Counted from the first letter of the stretch, positions 33,416 through 40,614 are shown. The stretch: 50,412 bases of DNA from UBA12088 sp041920275 (GCA_041920275.1 JAYRSE010000033.1:1-50412); one strand, 5' to 3'. Notes: generated from the sequence alone by a model not told the origin. Numbers and translations are program-made.

Positions 33416-35503
33416 ATGACAAAAGAGTTGACACTCAACAAATTCGCAGCCGGCTTGGTCGGTCTCGCGATGGTGGCAGGGCTCGCTTCCGCAGTAGCGG
33501 TACAGCGCGCACAGGCTGCCGAGCTCACACTTTCCGACTTGGTAGAGTTTCTCGTCCTTTCGGGTGTGATCGCAGACGACAAGGCCGCTGAGGCACGTGC
33601 AGCGGTGAAGGAGCTCGAGGCGGAGAAGGGCACGACTCCCACCGCTCCCGCGGCGACCAGCTGCAACTTTACTCGCGACTTGAAGACCGGCGCATCCGGC
33701 GCGGATGTGAAGGAGCTCCAGAAGCTCTTGAACGGCAAGGGCTACACGGTGGCCGCGACGGGCGCAGGCTCGGCGGGCATGGAGACCGAGTACTACGGTC
33801 CCGCTACCGCAGCAGCGGTCGCAAAGATGCAGGAGGCGTTTGCCGCTGACATCCTTGCTCCGCTTGGTCTTACCAAGGGCACGGGCTTCTTCGGTGCAGC
33901 CACCCGCAAGGTGGTGAACGAGAAGGTCTGCGCAAAGACCCCTACCACCCCGGTACTCCCTCCTGAAGAGGAAGAAGAGGAGGAGAACGAGGAAGAGGAG
34001 GAGAACGAGGAGACCGAGCTTTCGGGCGAGGCTTCCTTGAAGACGGTCGAGATCAACGACGCTGACGACTCCGACATCGAAGAGAACGAGGAAGAGGCAG
34101 AGATCGCTGAGATCGACGTTGAGTTCTCAGACGGTGACGCTATGATCACCCGCCTTGATATCGCACTCGAGAAGTCTGGTGCAGAGGCATGGGAGGCTTT
34201 CGAGACTGTTGCCCTTATGGTTGACGGTAAGGAAGTTGCTTCCATCGATACCGAAGACGAGGACAATTACCTCGACGAAGACGACGGCTCGCTTCGCTTC
34301 ACCGGCCTCGACATCGTGGCTATGGAGGACGAAGAGGTGACCATCACCGTCGTTGCTACCGTACTTGGTGGCCTCGATGCTGCTGAGTTGGGCGACTGGG
34401 AGGTGTTCGCACTCGGTATGCGTTACGTAGATGGTGATGATGTTACGACTACGGAAGATACACTTGGCGACCTCATTGGTAACACGACAGCTCCGTTTAC
34501 CGGTGACCCATCTGCTTCCTTCACGATTGAAGAAGAAGGTGCTGAGGATGAGCTTATCGTAAAGACATCTACCAAAGACCCTTCAGCTGCTACGATCAAG
34601 GTCGAGGATGACAAGAAGTCCGACTTCGAGACCATCTTTGCGTTCGACCTCGACACCGACGATTCGACCAACGACATCGAGGTGAACGAGATCACAGTTG
34701 GTGTTGTTGCTACCGAAGATGGTACGACACCTGTCAGCACCTCACTCCTCATCAATGACGCACAGCTTGTTATTGATGGCGAGGAGTACGACGACGTTAC
34801 CATCACACATGCAAACGGTCAGTTTGTATTTGACATCGATGGCGGTCTCGTAATCGATGCGGGCGACCGTGTCACGGTTGAGTTCCAGGCAGAGTTCAAG
34901 GCGCTTACACTTGAGGGTGCAACAGTCATGGCTTCCACCACGAGCACAACGCTCGTAGCAGAAGGCGCAGACGACCTTACCGGCACTGCACTTTCCGGCA
35001 CCGCAACAGGTGACGAGCACACGCTTCGCACCGCGGGCGCCGCGATCGAGTGGGTAAGCTCGACCGGCACCAAGGATGCGAACAGCGGTGACACCACGTC
35101 TGACGACGAGGGTGTGTGGACGATCAAGTTCGACGTTGAGGCGTTCGACACTGACATCTACATCGAGAAGAGCGCAGCATCGACCACCGGCACTTCTACA
35201 GGTGTAGCATTCCGCTTCACCGACGGCTCCGGCAATCTCGTTGCTGCATCTGGCACCGTAGCCGCATCACTTTCTTCGACCGCAGGTTCGGAGACCGGTG
35301 ATTCGGTATCACGCTTCGTCGTGAACGAGGGTGAGACAAAGACCTTCACCCTTACGGTCGAGCTTGACCCAATAACGGCTGGATTCTACGGAGTTCAGTT
35401 GTACGGTGTGAACTACAAGACTGCGAACACCAGTGGTGCAACAGTCGAGCAGACTCGCGCACTTCCCGCAGAGGACTTCGAGACCGACCCGCTTTCGATC
35501 TAG
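33416..35503 (+). CDS. Probable S-layer / major surface protein with peptidoglycan-binding domain
   Basis: This 695-aa secreted protein has a signal peptide (FAAGLVGLAMVAGLASAVAV, cleavage near AQA-AE at 34/35). A peptidoglycan-binding-like domain follows (SCNFTRDLKTGASGADVKELQKLLNGKGYTV...YYGPATAAAVAKMQEAFAADIL...GFFGAATRKVVNEKVC, about 82-173), bounded by one Cys at each end that may pair. Next is a run dominated by Glu (EEEEEEENEEEEENEE, about 185-200), then about 480 residues of acidic, Thr/Val/Asp-rich beta modules. The acidity is extreme and suggests Ca2+ or salt-dependent folding. The gene is flanked by a promoter and a 13-bp terminator and looks highly expressed (inference). Confidence 0.8.
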   Translation: MTKELTLNKFAAGLVGLAMVAGLASAVAVQRAQAAELTLSDLVEFLVLSGVIADDKAAEARAAVKELEAEKGTTPTAPAATSCNFTRDLKTGASGADVKELQKLLNGKGYTVAATGAGSAGMETEYYGPATAAAVAKMQEAFAADILAPLGLTKGTGFFGAATRKVVNEKVCAKTPTTPVLPPEEEEEEENEEEEENEETELSGEASLKTVEINDADDSDIEENEEEAEIAEIDVEFSDGDAMITRLDIALEKSGAEAWEAFETVALMVDGKEVASIDTEDEDNYLDEDDGSLRFTGLDIVAMEDEEVTITVVATVLGGLDAAELGDWEVFALGMRYVDGDDVTTTEDTLGDLIGNTTAPFTGDPSASFTIEEEGAEDELIVKTSTKDPSAATIKVEDDKKSDFETIFAFDLDTDDSTNDIEVNEITVGVVATEDGTTPVSTSLLINDAQLVIDGEEYDDVTITHANGQFVFDIDGGLVIDAGDRVTVEFQAEFKALTLEGATVMASTTSTTLVAEGADDLTGTALSGTATGDEHTLRTAGAAIEWVSSTGTKDANSGDTTSDDEGVWTIKFDVEAFDTDIYIEKSAASTTGTSTGVAFRFTDGSGNLVAASGTVAASLSSTAGSETGDSVSRFVVNEGETKTFTLTVELDPITAGFYGVQLYGVNYKTANTSGATVEQTRALPAEDFETDPLSI

Positions 35504-35554
35504 TTTGACACTGGAGCGAACAGTAGTCGTGTGACGTAAGTCACCCGGGAAAAC

Positions 35555-35584
35555 CAACAAACCGCCCTTCTGGGCGGTTTGTTG
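35555..35584 (+). terminator. Strong terminator after the S-layer gene
   Basis: A perfect 13-bp stem (CAACAAACCGCCC with GGGCGGTTTGTTG) closes on the tetraloop TTCT. T-rich bases are inside the descending stem. Confidence 0.8.
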
Positions 35585-35587
35585 CGT

Positions 35588-35642
35588 CTTCGCCAGACGG
35601 GGGTTGCACCCCCGTCTGTTCGTTTGCGCCCTCACCAACCGT
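35588..35642 (+). repeat. REP family P unit (palindrome plus tail), copy 1
   Basis: A 55-nt unit, repeated at 35732-35786 with one mismatch. It holds an 11-bp palindrome: CAGACGGGGGT (35594-35604), TGC, ACCCCCGTCTG (35608-35618), flanked by TTCG on both sides and followed by TTTGCGCCCTCACC. Related half-palindromes (GGGCGGGGGTGCAACCCCGC, AGACGGTGGTTTTGCC, CAGACGGGGGTTATACCC) fill 35643-35731. Confidence 0.85.
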
Positions 35643-35731
35643 CGAAACCCCCGGGCGGGGGTGCAACCCCGCGCCCGACGCACGCGCCGTTCGTTCGTCA
35701 GACGGTGGTTTTGCCAGACGGGGGTTATACC

Positions 35732-35786
35732 CTTCGCCAGACGGGGGTTGCACCCCCGTCTGTTCGTTTGCGCCCTCACCGACCGT
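35732..35786 (+). repeat. REP family P unit, copy 2
   Basis: Nearly identical to 35588-35642. It ends 19 nt before the -35 of the RAYT gene, placing the palindrome array directly at the transposase promoter. Confidence 0.85.
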
Positions 35787-35804
35787 GTACATAGCACCTT
35801 CTTC

Positions 35805-35834
35805 TTGCGCCCGATCGGTCGCATCACGTATGAT
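35805..35834 (+). promoter_or_regulatory. RAYT promoter
   Basis: TTGCGC (35805-35810), 18-nt spacer, TATGAT (35829-35834). The chosen ATG is 7 nt later, fitting the leaderless pattern of this genome. Confidence 0.45.
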
Positions 35835-35841
35835 TTTGGCT

Positions 35842-36345
35842 ATGCCTTCACCTCGCATTTCTTCCGGTGTTGCCGGTGGCACATACTTCATCACCTGCAC
35901 GGTCAAGCGCTGGTACTACCTTTTTGATCGACATCATCGCTGGAACATACTCGCTGACTCCCTCACGTACTGTCGTGAGCACAAGCAATTGCGCTTGTAC
36001 GGCTTTGTGTTCATGCTCAATCATCTGCACCTGATCGTGTCATCACCGGACGCTTCCGGTTTTTTGCGTGATTTCAAGCGCCACACATCGCGCGCGTTGC
36101 ATTCGAACATACTCACCACTGAGCCGAATATCGAGTCGCTGTTTCTCGAATCTGATGGGACGTGCGCCGTGTGGCAGGCGACCAACATGCCGATACGGAT
36201 AGAAACCGAAAAATTCTTTTTGCAAAAGCTGAATTACATCCACGAAAATCCGGTTCGCAAACAGTATGTTCGGCGTGCGGAAGACTGGTACTGGTCTTCG
36301 GCGAATCCTCCAGGTGAGTTTGCGGTGGATTCTGTGTGGGAGTGA
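35842..36345 (+). CDS. REP-associated tyrosine transposase (RAYT, Y1/HUH family)
   Basis: This 167-aa single-strand DNA transposase of the IS200-like family has the opening GGTYFITCTVKRWYYLFDR, the metal-binding HUH motif as NHLHLIV (H61, H63, within FVFMLNHLHLIVSS), the nucleophile candidate Y132 in KLNYIHENPVRK, and the C-terminal DWYWSSA block. RAYTs recognise and cut REP hairpins and are thought to spread them. This one is flanked by palindromes upstream (35588-35786) and downstream (about 36391-36510), the arrangement called a REPtron. Start at 35842 fits the family N-terminus and the promoter. An upstream ATG (35785) would add 19 residues unlike the family. It is apparently intact. Confidence 0.9.
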   Translation: MPSPRISSGVAGGTYFITCTVKRWYYLFDRHHRWNILADSLTYCREHKQLRLYGFVFMLNHLHLIVSSPDASGFLRDFKRHTSRALHSNILTTEPNIESLFLESDGTCAVWQATNMPIRIETEKFFLQKLNYIHENPVRKQYVRRAEDWYWSSANPPGEFAVDSVWE

Positions 36346-36390
36346 GTGTCGTGCGCCACATGCAAGGCTGGGAAAGAGGTGACAGCACAA

Positions 36391-36613
36391 ACATGCGGGC
36401 GGGGGTATAACCCCACCCCGACGCGCGCGTCGTTCGCCAGACGGTGGTTTTGCCAGACGGGGTTTTCGTCAGACGGGGGTTATACCCCCGTCTGTTCGTT
36501 TGCGCTCCAACCTGCACTTGCAGCCAAAACCTCCGAAACCTTGGTTTGCCATGTCACCTTGCGCCACGCACATGATTGAAGTCAACCTCCAATCACGTGA
36601 TTTCCACAAGTCT
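36391..36613 (+). repeat. Composite repeat, copy 1 (palindromes + spacer + family H hairpin)
   Basis: The first part is family P palindromes (GGGCGGGGGTATAACCCCACC; CAGACGGTGGTTTTGCC; CAGACGGGGGTTATACCCCCG). Then 36491-36613 matches 37195-37311 almost base for base except for a 6-nt CTTGCA insertion, and contains a family H hairpin (36572-36595). The copy accounts for most of the gap 36346-36669, just upstream of hicB. Confidence 0.85.
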
Positions 36614-36669
36614 CGGCTCTGAGCTCCTCCATTTCAAACTTCATACTTATATGCTACTATGCCTGTACC

Positions 36670-36894
36670 ATGAAAAGCATCGTACAATTCACCATTTCCA
36701 AAGGAGATGAGTACTATGTTGCGGAGGGCGTGAATGTTCCCGTTGTGACCCAGGCGCGCACGCTCGATGAGCTGACACAGAATATTAGAGAGGCGCTCGC
36801 AGTACAGTTCGAAGGGGAGGACCTGCGCACGTTCGATCTTGCACCTGAACCTTCCGTGTTGATCAATTTCGAATTGCCGAAGGCGTATGCCTAA
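36670..36894 (+). CDS. hicB: HicB-type antitoxin
   Basis: This 74-aa protein has the short HicB fold: an N-terminal beta-alpha part with IVQFTISKGDEYYVAEGVNVPVVTQARTLDELTQNIREALAVQFE, matching 'Y.A....P...TQ..TLDE...N..EA' of the family. The Arc/HTH DNA-binding tail of larger HicB proteins is missing. It would bind and silence HicA. TACTAT (36655-36660) is 9 nt before ATG. The last codons overlap hicA by 8 bases. The antitoxin-first order is the reverse of many hicAB loci but is known. Confidence 0.82.
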   Translation: MKSIVQFTISKGDEYYVAEGVNVPVVTQARTLDELTQNIREALAVQFEGEDLRTFDLAPEPSVLINFELPKAYA

Positions 36895-37129
36895 GCTGAA
36901 GATCCTCTCAGGGAAAGAGACGATTGCCATATTGGGACTGTACGACTTTTGTGTGGTTGTCCAGAAGGGCAGTCATGTCAAATTGCGCAGGGAACTGTAC
37001 GGTGAAAGGCAAACATTGACCATTCCCGATCACAAGTCGCTCGACAGGGGTACGTTGCACGCGGTATTTCGGCAGGCGTCACGTTACGTGAATGAAAGTG
37101 AACTACGCCCTCACTTTTTTACGGATTGA
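36887..37129 (+). CDS. hicA: HicA-type mRNA interferase toxin
   Basis: This 80-aa protein matches HicA: MPKLKILSGKETIAIL, then KGSHVKLRRE with the catalytic His at residue 30, TIPDHKSLDRGTLHAVFRQA and a short C-terminus. HicA has a double-stranded-RNA-binding-like fold and cleaves mRNA. The 8-base overlap with hicB couples translation. Composite repeats lie on both sides (36391-36613 and about 37160-37311), so the pair could move or be excised as a unit (inference). Confidence 0.88.
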   Translation: MPKLKILSGKETIAILGLYDFCVVVQKGSHVKLRRELYGERQTLTIPDHKSLDRGTLHAVFRQASRYVNESELRPHFFTD

Positions 37130-37159
37130 GGAGTCGCGCTTCGCCGGGAGAATTCACAC

Positions 37160-37311
37160 CGTTCGTTTTTCGACCGTTGGAGGTTACACCTCCATCTGTT
37201 CGTTTGCGCTCCAACCTGCAGCCAAAACCTCCGAAACCTTGGTTTGCCATGTCACCTTGCGCCACGCACATGATTGAAGTCAACCTCCAATCACGTGATT
37301 TCCACAAGTCT
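37160..37311 (+). repeat. Composite repeat, copy 2
   Basis: A degenerate palindrome (GTTGGAGGTTACACCTCCATC) is followed at 37195-37311 by the same 117-nt tract seen at 36491-36613, including a family H hairpin (37270-37293). It begins about 30 nt after the hicA stop. Confidence 0.85.
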
Positions 37312-37511
37312 TTGCCTTGTCTGATGGTGGACAAATGAAGCGGGTGGTATACTGGTGTCGTCGTAGTCATTTACAAGTCCTACGCACCTGGCGAATTTCC
37401 GTGTTCGACCGTATTGCACCATGTCGATGGCACAAATGCCACAGGGTGGCGACCGGTACATTGGACTTCATCAGCACGCGTACCAATAGTAAGTAATCGA
37501 TCACAGAACAT
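37312..37511 (+). promoter_or_regulatory. Promoter and long leader of the next gene
   Basis: TATACT at 37348-37353 would give a leader of about 150 nt before ATG 37512, unusual here. I see no known riboswitch. The leader includes GC-rich segments that may fold. Confidence 0.4.
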
Positions 37512-38153
37512 ATGCAACGATCTTTTTTCGCATACGGCATCGCGGCATTCGCGATAGCATTCGCATGCACCGTCGTACCCGTTTCCGCACAAGAGCAGAC
37601 CACCTTGGGCACCCAGCAGGCGGTGGGAAAACAGAATGCGGCCCAAGACCCATGGATGCAAAAGTTATTGGAGCAGTATCGCGCATTCACCTCAAAGAAG
37701 TTGGGCACAATGGGTAGTACCACGGCACCGCGAACCGCCTCAACGACGTCGGGTGGAGGTGCCGGACTCGGGCGCACGCTCGGTATGCATTTCTGGAATG
37801 CTTCCACTTCGGCTTCCACCACCGCGTGCGTACAGCAGGCGGTCGACACGCGCGAGTCGGCGCTTGGTACGGCATGGACGACCTACAACACGGCGGTGAC
37901 CGCCGCACTCCTTGCACGCCATGAGGCACTTTTCGACGCATGGGAGGTGAGCGCTGCGGCCGATCGCAACACGGCGCTCAAGGCGGCTTGGAAAACGTGG
38001 GGAACGGCGCACAAGGAGGCGCACAAGACGTTCAAGACCGCTCGCAATACCGCGTGGAAGACCTACCGCACGACCATGGTGAGTACTTGCAAGACGATTG
38101 TGCCGCGAGAGGAATCGCTCGCAAGTGATTCCGTTGGGAGTGTCTCCATATAA
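37512..38153 (+). CDS. Secreted Ala/Thr-rich helical protein
   Basis: This 213-aa protein has a signal peptide (FFAYGIAAFAIAFACTVVPVSAQ, cleavage near residue 26), a low-complexity Ser/Thr/Gly linker (about 67-86), and from about residue 105 a long amphipathic helical region with a periodic pattern of Ala, Trp, Thr and Lys (ALGTAWTTYNTAVTAALLARHEALFDAWEVSAAADRNTALKAAWKTWGTAHKEAHKTFKTARNTAWKTYRTT). Repeated 'TAWxTY' and 'AAWKTW' phrases suggest an internal repeat of about 11-15 residues. Two Cys flank the helical part (near 106 and 194), possibly a disulphide. No enzymatic family is recognised. Confidence 0.65.
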   Translation: MQRSFFAYGIAAFAIAFACTVVPVSAQEQTTLGTQQAVGKQNAAQDPWMQKLLEQYRAFTSKKLGTMGSTTAPRTASTTSGGGAGLGRTLGMHFWNASTSASTTACVQQAVDTRESALGTAWTTYNTAVTAALLARHEALFDAWEVSAAADRNTALKAAWKTWGTAHKEAHKTFKTARNTAWKTYRTTMVSTCKTIVPREESLASDSVGSVSI

Positions 38154-38174
38154 GCGAAGTTACAAATCCGGTGC

Positions 38175-38201
38175 AAAAGACCTCGCGGTGCGAGGTCTTT
38201 T
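38175..38201 (+). terminator. Strong intrinsic terminator
   Basis: AAAAGACCTCGC and GCGAGGTCTTTT form a perfect 12-bp stem with a 3-nt loop and a descending T-rich arm, 21 nt after the stop of the secreted protein. Confidence 0.85.
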
Positions 38202-38384
38202 GTTGCGATGATCGCGCGAACATCCTTATGGACCCGGCTCGTGGGTTTTTAAGGTCGGTGGAGCACAAGCGAAGAGATGAGCCCCATCCGGCGAAAAACG
38301 AGCGAGACGACCTCGGTTCGCGTCGCTGCGACTCGCGATGATGAACCAATGACCAGCCGCGGATCGTCTCGTATGGTTCCTCTG

Positions 38385-38410
38385 TTGACAAGCGAAAAGT
38401 GTGCTATACT
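38385..38410 (+). promoter_or_regulatory. Promoter of the 6S-like RNA
   Basis: TTGACA (38385-38390) and an extended -10, TGC-TATACT (hexamer 38405-38410), are separated by 14 nt, short but helped by the extended -10. Confidence 0.5.
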
Positions 38411-38415
38411 GGGGT

Positions 38416-38560
38416 GGGAGCGAGACGTATTGTCCTCAACTTCTACTGCAGGGAAGCGGTATACGTCCGATCTGCTGAGGCCTCCTACGGGTTGGCTTCA
38501 AAAGAACGGAAACACTAGTTTCCCACCTGGAGTAATCTAGGGCAGTATCGTTTCGCCCCC
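38416..38560 (+). ncRNA. ssrS: Candidate 6S RNA
   Basis: The transcript of about 145 nt has the 6S plan: a long closing stem (38420-38435 with 38540-38556, 16 pairs including G-T pairs and one bulged T), an unpaired central bubble, a small hairpin on the 3' side of the bubble (GGAAAC ACTA GTTTCC), and an apical stem (GAGGCC/GGCTTC). The sequence TTTCCCACCTGG also resembles the 3' bubble of many 6S RNAs. 6S binds sigma-70 RNA polymerase by mimicking open promoter DNA. A hairpin GCCGCC/GGCGGC (38568-38584) follows as terminator. It is somewhat shorter than typical 6S, so this is a structural call. Confidence 0.55.
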
Positions 38561-38567
38561 GCAGAGT

Positions 38568-38584
38568 GCCGCCCAAGAGGCGGC
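38568..38584 (+). terminator. Hairpin after the 6S-like RNA
   Basis: GCCGCC and GGCGGC close on CAAGA, then GTTGTG. It separates the RNA from the next gene's promoter. Confidence 0.5.
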
Positions 38585-38629
38585 GTTGTGCGTGTAGGGC
38601 GGGGTGTGTGGACATGGTATACTCGCCCT

Positions 38630-39079
38630 ATGAGTACCCGAGACGATCTCCTGCTCCGTACGCTCTTCATTTACGTGTGGGTCCTCGCACTTGCGCATTT
38701 GCTGGCCCAACGGTTGTACCTGTACTGGGTCTACCGATGGCTCGACATACCGATGCACTTCTTGGGTGGCATATGGGTGGGGCTTGCCGCACTGTGGCTC
38801 TGGTACTACTCCGGCCTTGCCCGTAAGGCCGGCGCAACGCAGCACCGACCTTTTTTGGTCGCGCTCGGCGGTGGGTTGGTGTTCGGTTTCCTGTGGGAAT
38901 GCTCCGATTTTTTCATCTGGTCGGTGATCGTGGGAGCGTTTCCCGAGAACTACATCGCCGACACCATGCTCGATATCGCGATGGACGTGGTCGGTGCCTG
39001 TGTCGCCTATGTGATATTCAGATATCTCATGGGTAGTGTACAGCGAAACCATCCCTCGAACACGGACAACGCCGGCTAA
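38630..39079 (+). CDS. Small polytopic membrane protein (DUF2238-like pattern)
   Basis: This 149-aa protein has four hydrophobic segments. Polar residues are conserved-looking and sit in or next to them: LDIPMHFLGGIWVGL, FLWECSDFFIW, and IADTMLDIAMDVVGACVAYVIF. The D..MH, E and D..LD..MD pattern resembles DUF2238/YjdF-type proteins, whose function is unknown, but the protein is shorter, so the link is tentative. TATACT (38618-38623) ends six bases before the ATG. The stop codon lies inside the hairpin 39067-39090. Confidence 0.6.
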   Translation: MSTRDDLLLRTLFIYVWVLALAHLLAQRLYLYWVYRWLDIPMHFLGGIWVGLAALWLWYYSGLARKAGATQHRPFLVALGGGLVFGFLWECSDFFIWSVIVGAFPENYIADTMLDIAMDVVGACVAYVIFRYLMGSVQRNHPSNTDNAG

Positions 39080-39090
39080 GACCGGCGTTG
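39067..39090. terminator. Bidirectional terminator between the membrane protein and rplT
   Basis: CAACGCCGG (39067-39075) pairs with CCGGCGTTG (39082-39090), a 9-bp stem overlapping the upstream stop codon. It serves both convergent genes. Confidence 0.65.
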
Positions 39091-39117
39091 ATTCCCATAA
39101 CCTCAAAGTCGTGCCTC

Positions 39118-39465
39118 CTAGCGCATCACCTGCTTCACCAAACGCTCGAAGCTCTGCGGCGCGTCATTCGCAAGTTCGGAGAGCATTTTGCGATTCACCG
39201 CAATGCCTTTCTCCTTCAGTGCGCCGATGAACTTGCTGTACACAAAGCCGTGTGCACGCAGACCGGCGTTGATACGCATGGTCCAGAGCGCGCGGAAATC
39301 GCCCTTCTTCTTGCGACGGTCGTTGAAGGCATGGTTGCCGGCATGAGCGAGGACCTCGTTCGCTTGGCGCTCTTTCTTTCGTATGTTGCCGCGCATGCCC
39401 TTGGTGCGTGCAAGCACGTATCGGCGATGTTTGAGCTTGGTTGTTCCTCTTTTTACTCGTGCCAT
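39118..39465 (-). CDS. rplT: Ribosomal protein bL20
   Basis: This 115-aa basic protein is a full-length bL20: VKRGTTKLKHRRYVLARTKGMRGNIRKKERQANEVLAHAGNHAFNDRRKKKGDFRALWTMRINAGLRAHG, then the globular C-terminal part. It is an early 50S assembly protein that binds 23S rRNA and in several bacteria represses its own operon. It is the last gene of infC-rpmI-rplT, in the conserved order, 18 nt after rpmI. Confidence 0.97.
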   Translation of the reverse strand: MARVKRGTTKLKHRRYVLARTKGMRGNIRKKERQANEVLAHAGNHAFNDRRKKKGDFRALWTMRINAGLRAHGFVYSKFIGALKEKGIAVNRKMLSELANDAPQSFERLVKQVMR

Positions 39466-39483
39466 AGGTGTGTACTGTTGTTA

Positions 39484-39666
39484 TTAACCGCAAAGATAAC
39501 GACCGTTCTGCTTGTTCTTGAGGGTGATCGTGCTACCGCTTCGGTTGCGAGTGAGCTGCTTCGCACGGCTCTCTTTCGCATTGAAATGGTTGCCTCCCGG
39601 ATTGCGCACCAAAAGCTTCCCCGTGGGTGAGACCCGTATGCGCTTTGTGTAACTCTTGTTTGCCAT
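39484..39666 (-). CDS. rpmI: Ribosomal protein bL35
   Basis: This 60-aa basic protein matches bL35: MANKSYTKRIRVSPTGKLLVRNPGGNHFNAKESRAKQLTRNRS, including the K...KR...T..GK..R...G..H....KS.....R pattern. It is a 50S protein. It lies between infC and rplT with gaps of 22 and 18 nt. No Shine-Dalgarno is visible. Confidence 0.93.
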   Translation of the reverse strand: MANKSYTKRIRVSPTGKLLVRNPGGNHFNAKESRAKQLTRNRSGSTITLKNKQNGRYLCG

Positions 39667-39688
39667 GGTATGTAAAACTATCCGTTGA

Positions 39689-40345
39689 TCATTGTTCTTT
39701 TTCCGTGGAGGACGTCACCACTTCCTCTTCGACCCCGTACTTTTGCCGCGAAAGCGCTTTCAGTTCGGCGCGCTTCGCCACAAGCTCTTCGGGAGTGGGA
39801 AGCGGATGTTTCCGGTCCACCTCGATGGTGCAACTGAAGCCCTTGGGGCTCCGCTTGGTCGGGTCCGCCACCTTGAAGGGAACAGCCACCAGATGAAGAA
39901 ACGCGTCGAGCCGTTTGGTGAGGAACTTTTCCTCCATGTACTTGTAGCGACCCCACAGGAAGAGGTCGACCTTTACACGGTGTCCCTCCATCAGCCACTC
40001 GTCGATACGCTCAGCCTTCAGCTCCTTGTCGCGTTCGCCGGTGCCTATTTTGACCTGTGCGCTCTTCGTTTCCGTCACGTGCGCCTTCGATCGGGTCTCC
40101 TTCGCCTTTTTCTTCAGTTCATAGGTGAATTTACCATAATCCATGATTTTTGCAACCGGTGGAACGGCTTTGGCGGACACCAAAATGAGGTCAAGCCCTT
40201 GAGCTTGTGCATGCGAGATGGCGTCGCGGGTCGAAAGAACCCCCAGATTTTCGCCAAGCGCACCGACACAGCGCACCTCGGGCACGCGAATCTCCTCGTT
40301 TATGTACACTTTGTCCGTGTCTTCGGTGTAGCTTTTTTGCATCAT
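39689..40345 (-). CDS. infC: Translation initiation factor IF-3
   Basis: This 218-aa protein shows the N-terminal domain YINEEIRVPEVRCVGALGENLGVLSTRDAISHAQAQGLDLILVSAKAVPPVAKIMDYGKFTYELKKKAKE, the linker, and the C-terminal domain with HRVKVDLFLWGRYKYMEE. IF-3 binds the 30S subunit and checks start-codon selection. A C-terminal tail of about 40 residues (RKHPLPTPEELVAKRAELKALSRQKYGVEEE) extends past the usual end. The start is ATG complementary to 40343-40345 (an adjacent ATG follows at once). Minus TATAAT (complement of 40383-40388) leaves a leader of about 30 nt without a Shine-Dalgarno. The rare AUU start known for infC in Escherichia coli is not used. Confidence 0.94.
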   Translation of the reverse strand: MMQKSYTEDTDKVYINEEIRVPEVRCVGALGENLGVLSTRDAISHAQAQGLDLILVSAKAVPPVAKIMDYGKFTYELKKKAKETRSKAHVTETKSAQVKIGTGERDKELKAERIDEWLMEGHRVKVDLFLWGRYKYMEEKFLTKRLDAFLHLVAVPFKVADPTKRSPKGFSCTIEVDRKHPLPTPEELVAKRAELKALSRQKYGVEEEVVTSSTEKEQ

Positions 40346-40467
40346 ACAGGTATGCAACGCCCCTTCGGTCGTCCACCACTTAATTATAGCACACGTTCGC
40401 GCATGGCGCCATTTTTTCTGCGTAACCGCTCGCACGGTTCCGTGTGTTGTTCGAAGACCCTGGCTCG

Positions 40468-40580
40468 AAGCGAGGAGGCAAAACAGGATTTCAGTGGTTT
40501 TGGGCGGCCGGTGGGGTGCAAACGAACGGACGGAGGTAAAACCCCCGTCCGGCGATGCGAACCCCGTTCGGCGAAGCACG
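40468..40580 (-). repeat. Diverged inverted copy of the composite repeat
   Basis: Read on the minus strand, this region matches the 37165-37260 composite: GACGGGGGTTTTACCTCCGTC, GTTCGTTTGC, CCAAAACC, then a diverged tail like GAAACCTTGGTTTGCC. It lies between the infC promoter and the ftsH promoter. Confidence 0.7.
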
Positions 40581-40608
40581 TACTTTTGGCTATCGTGCTC
40601 GAATACGG

Positions 40609-40614
40609 TATACT
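40609..40614 (+). promoter_or_regulatory. ftsH promoter -10
   Basis: TATACT ends 7 nt before ATG 40622. The region upstream is occupied by the composite repeat. Confidence 0.5.

Noticed and set aside
35588..35786. CRISPR array in the regularly repeated palindromes
   Set aside because: Units are palindromic, unevenly spaced, with related rather than unique spacers, and no cas genes occur; REP elements explain them.
36634..36930. 98-aa minus-strand ORF opposite hicB
   Set aside because: hicB on the plus strand has a recognisable family, a promoter and coupling to hicA; the minus frame has none.
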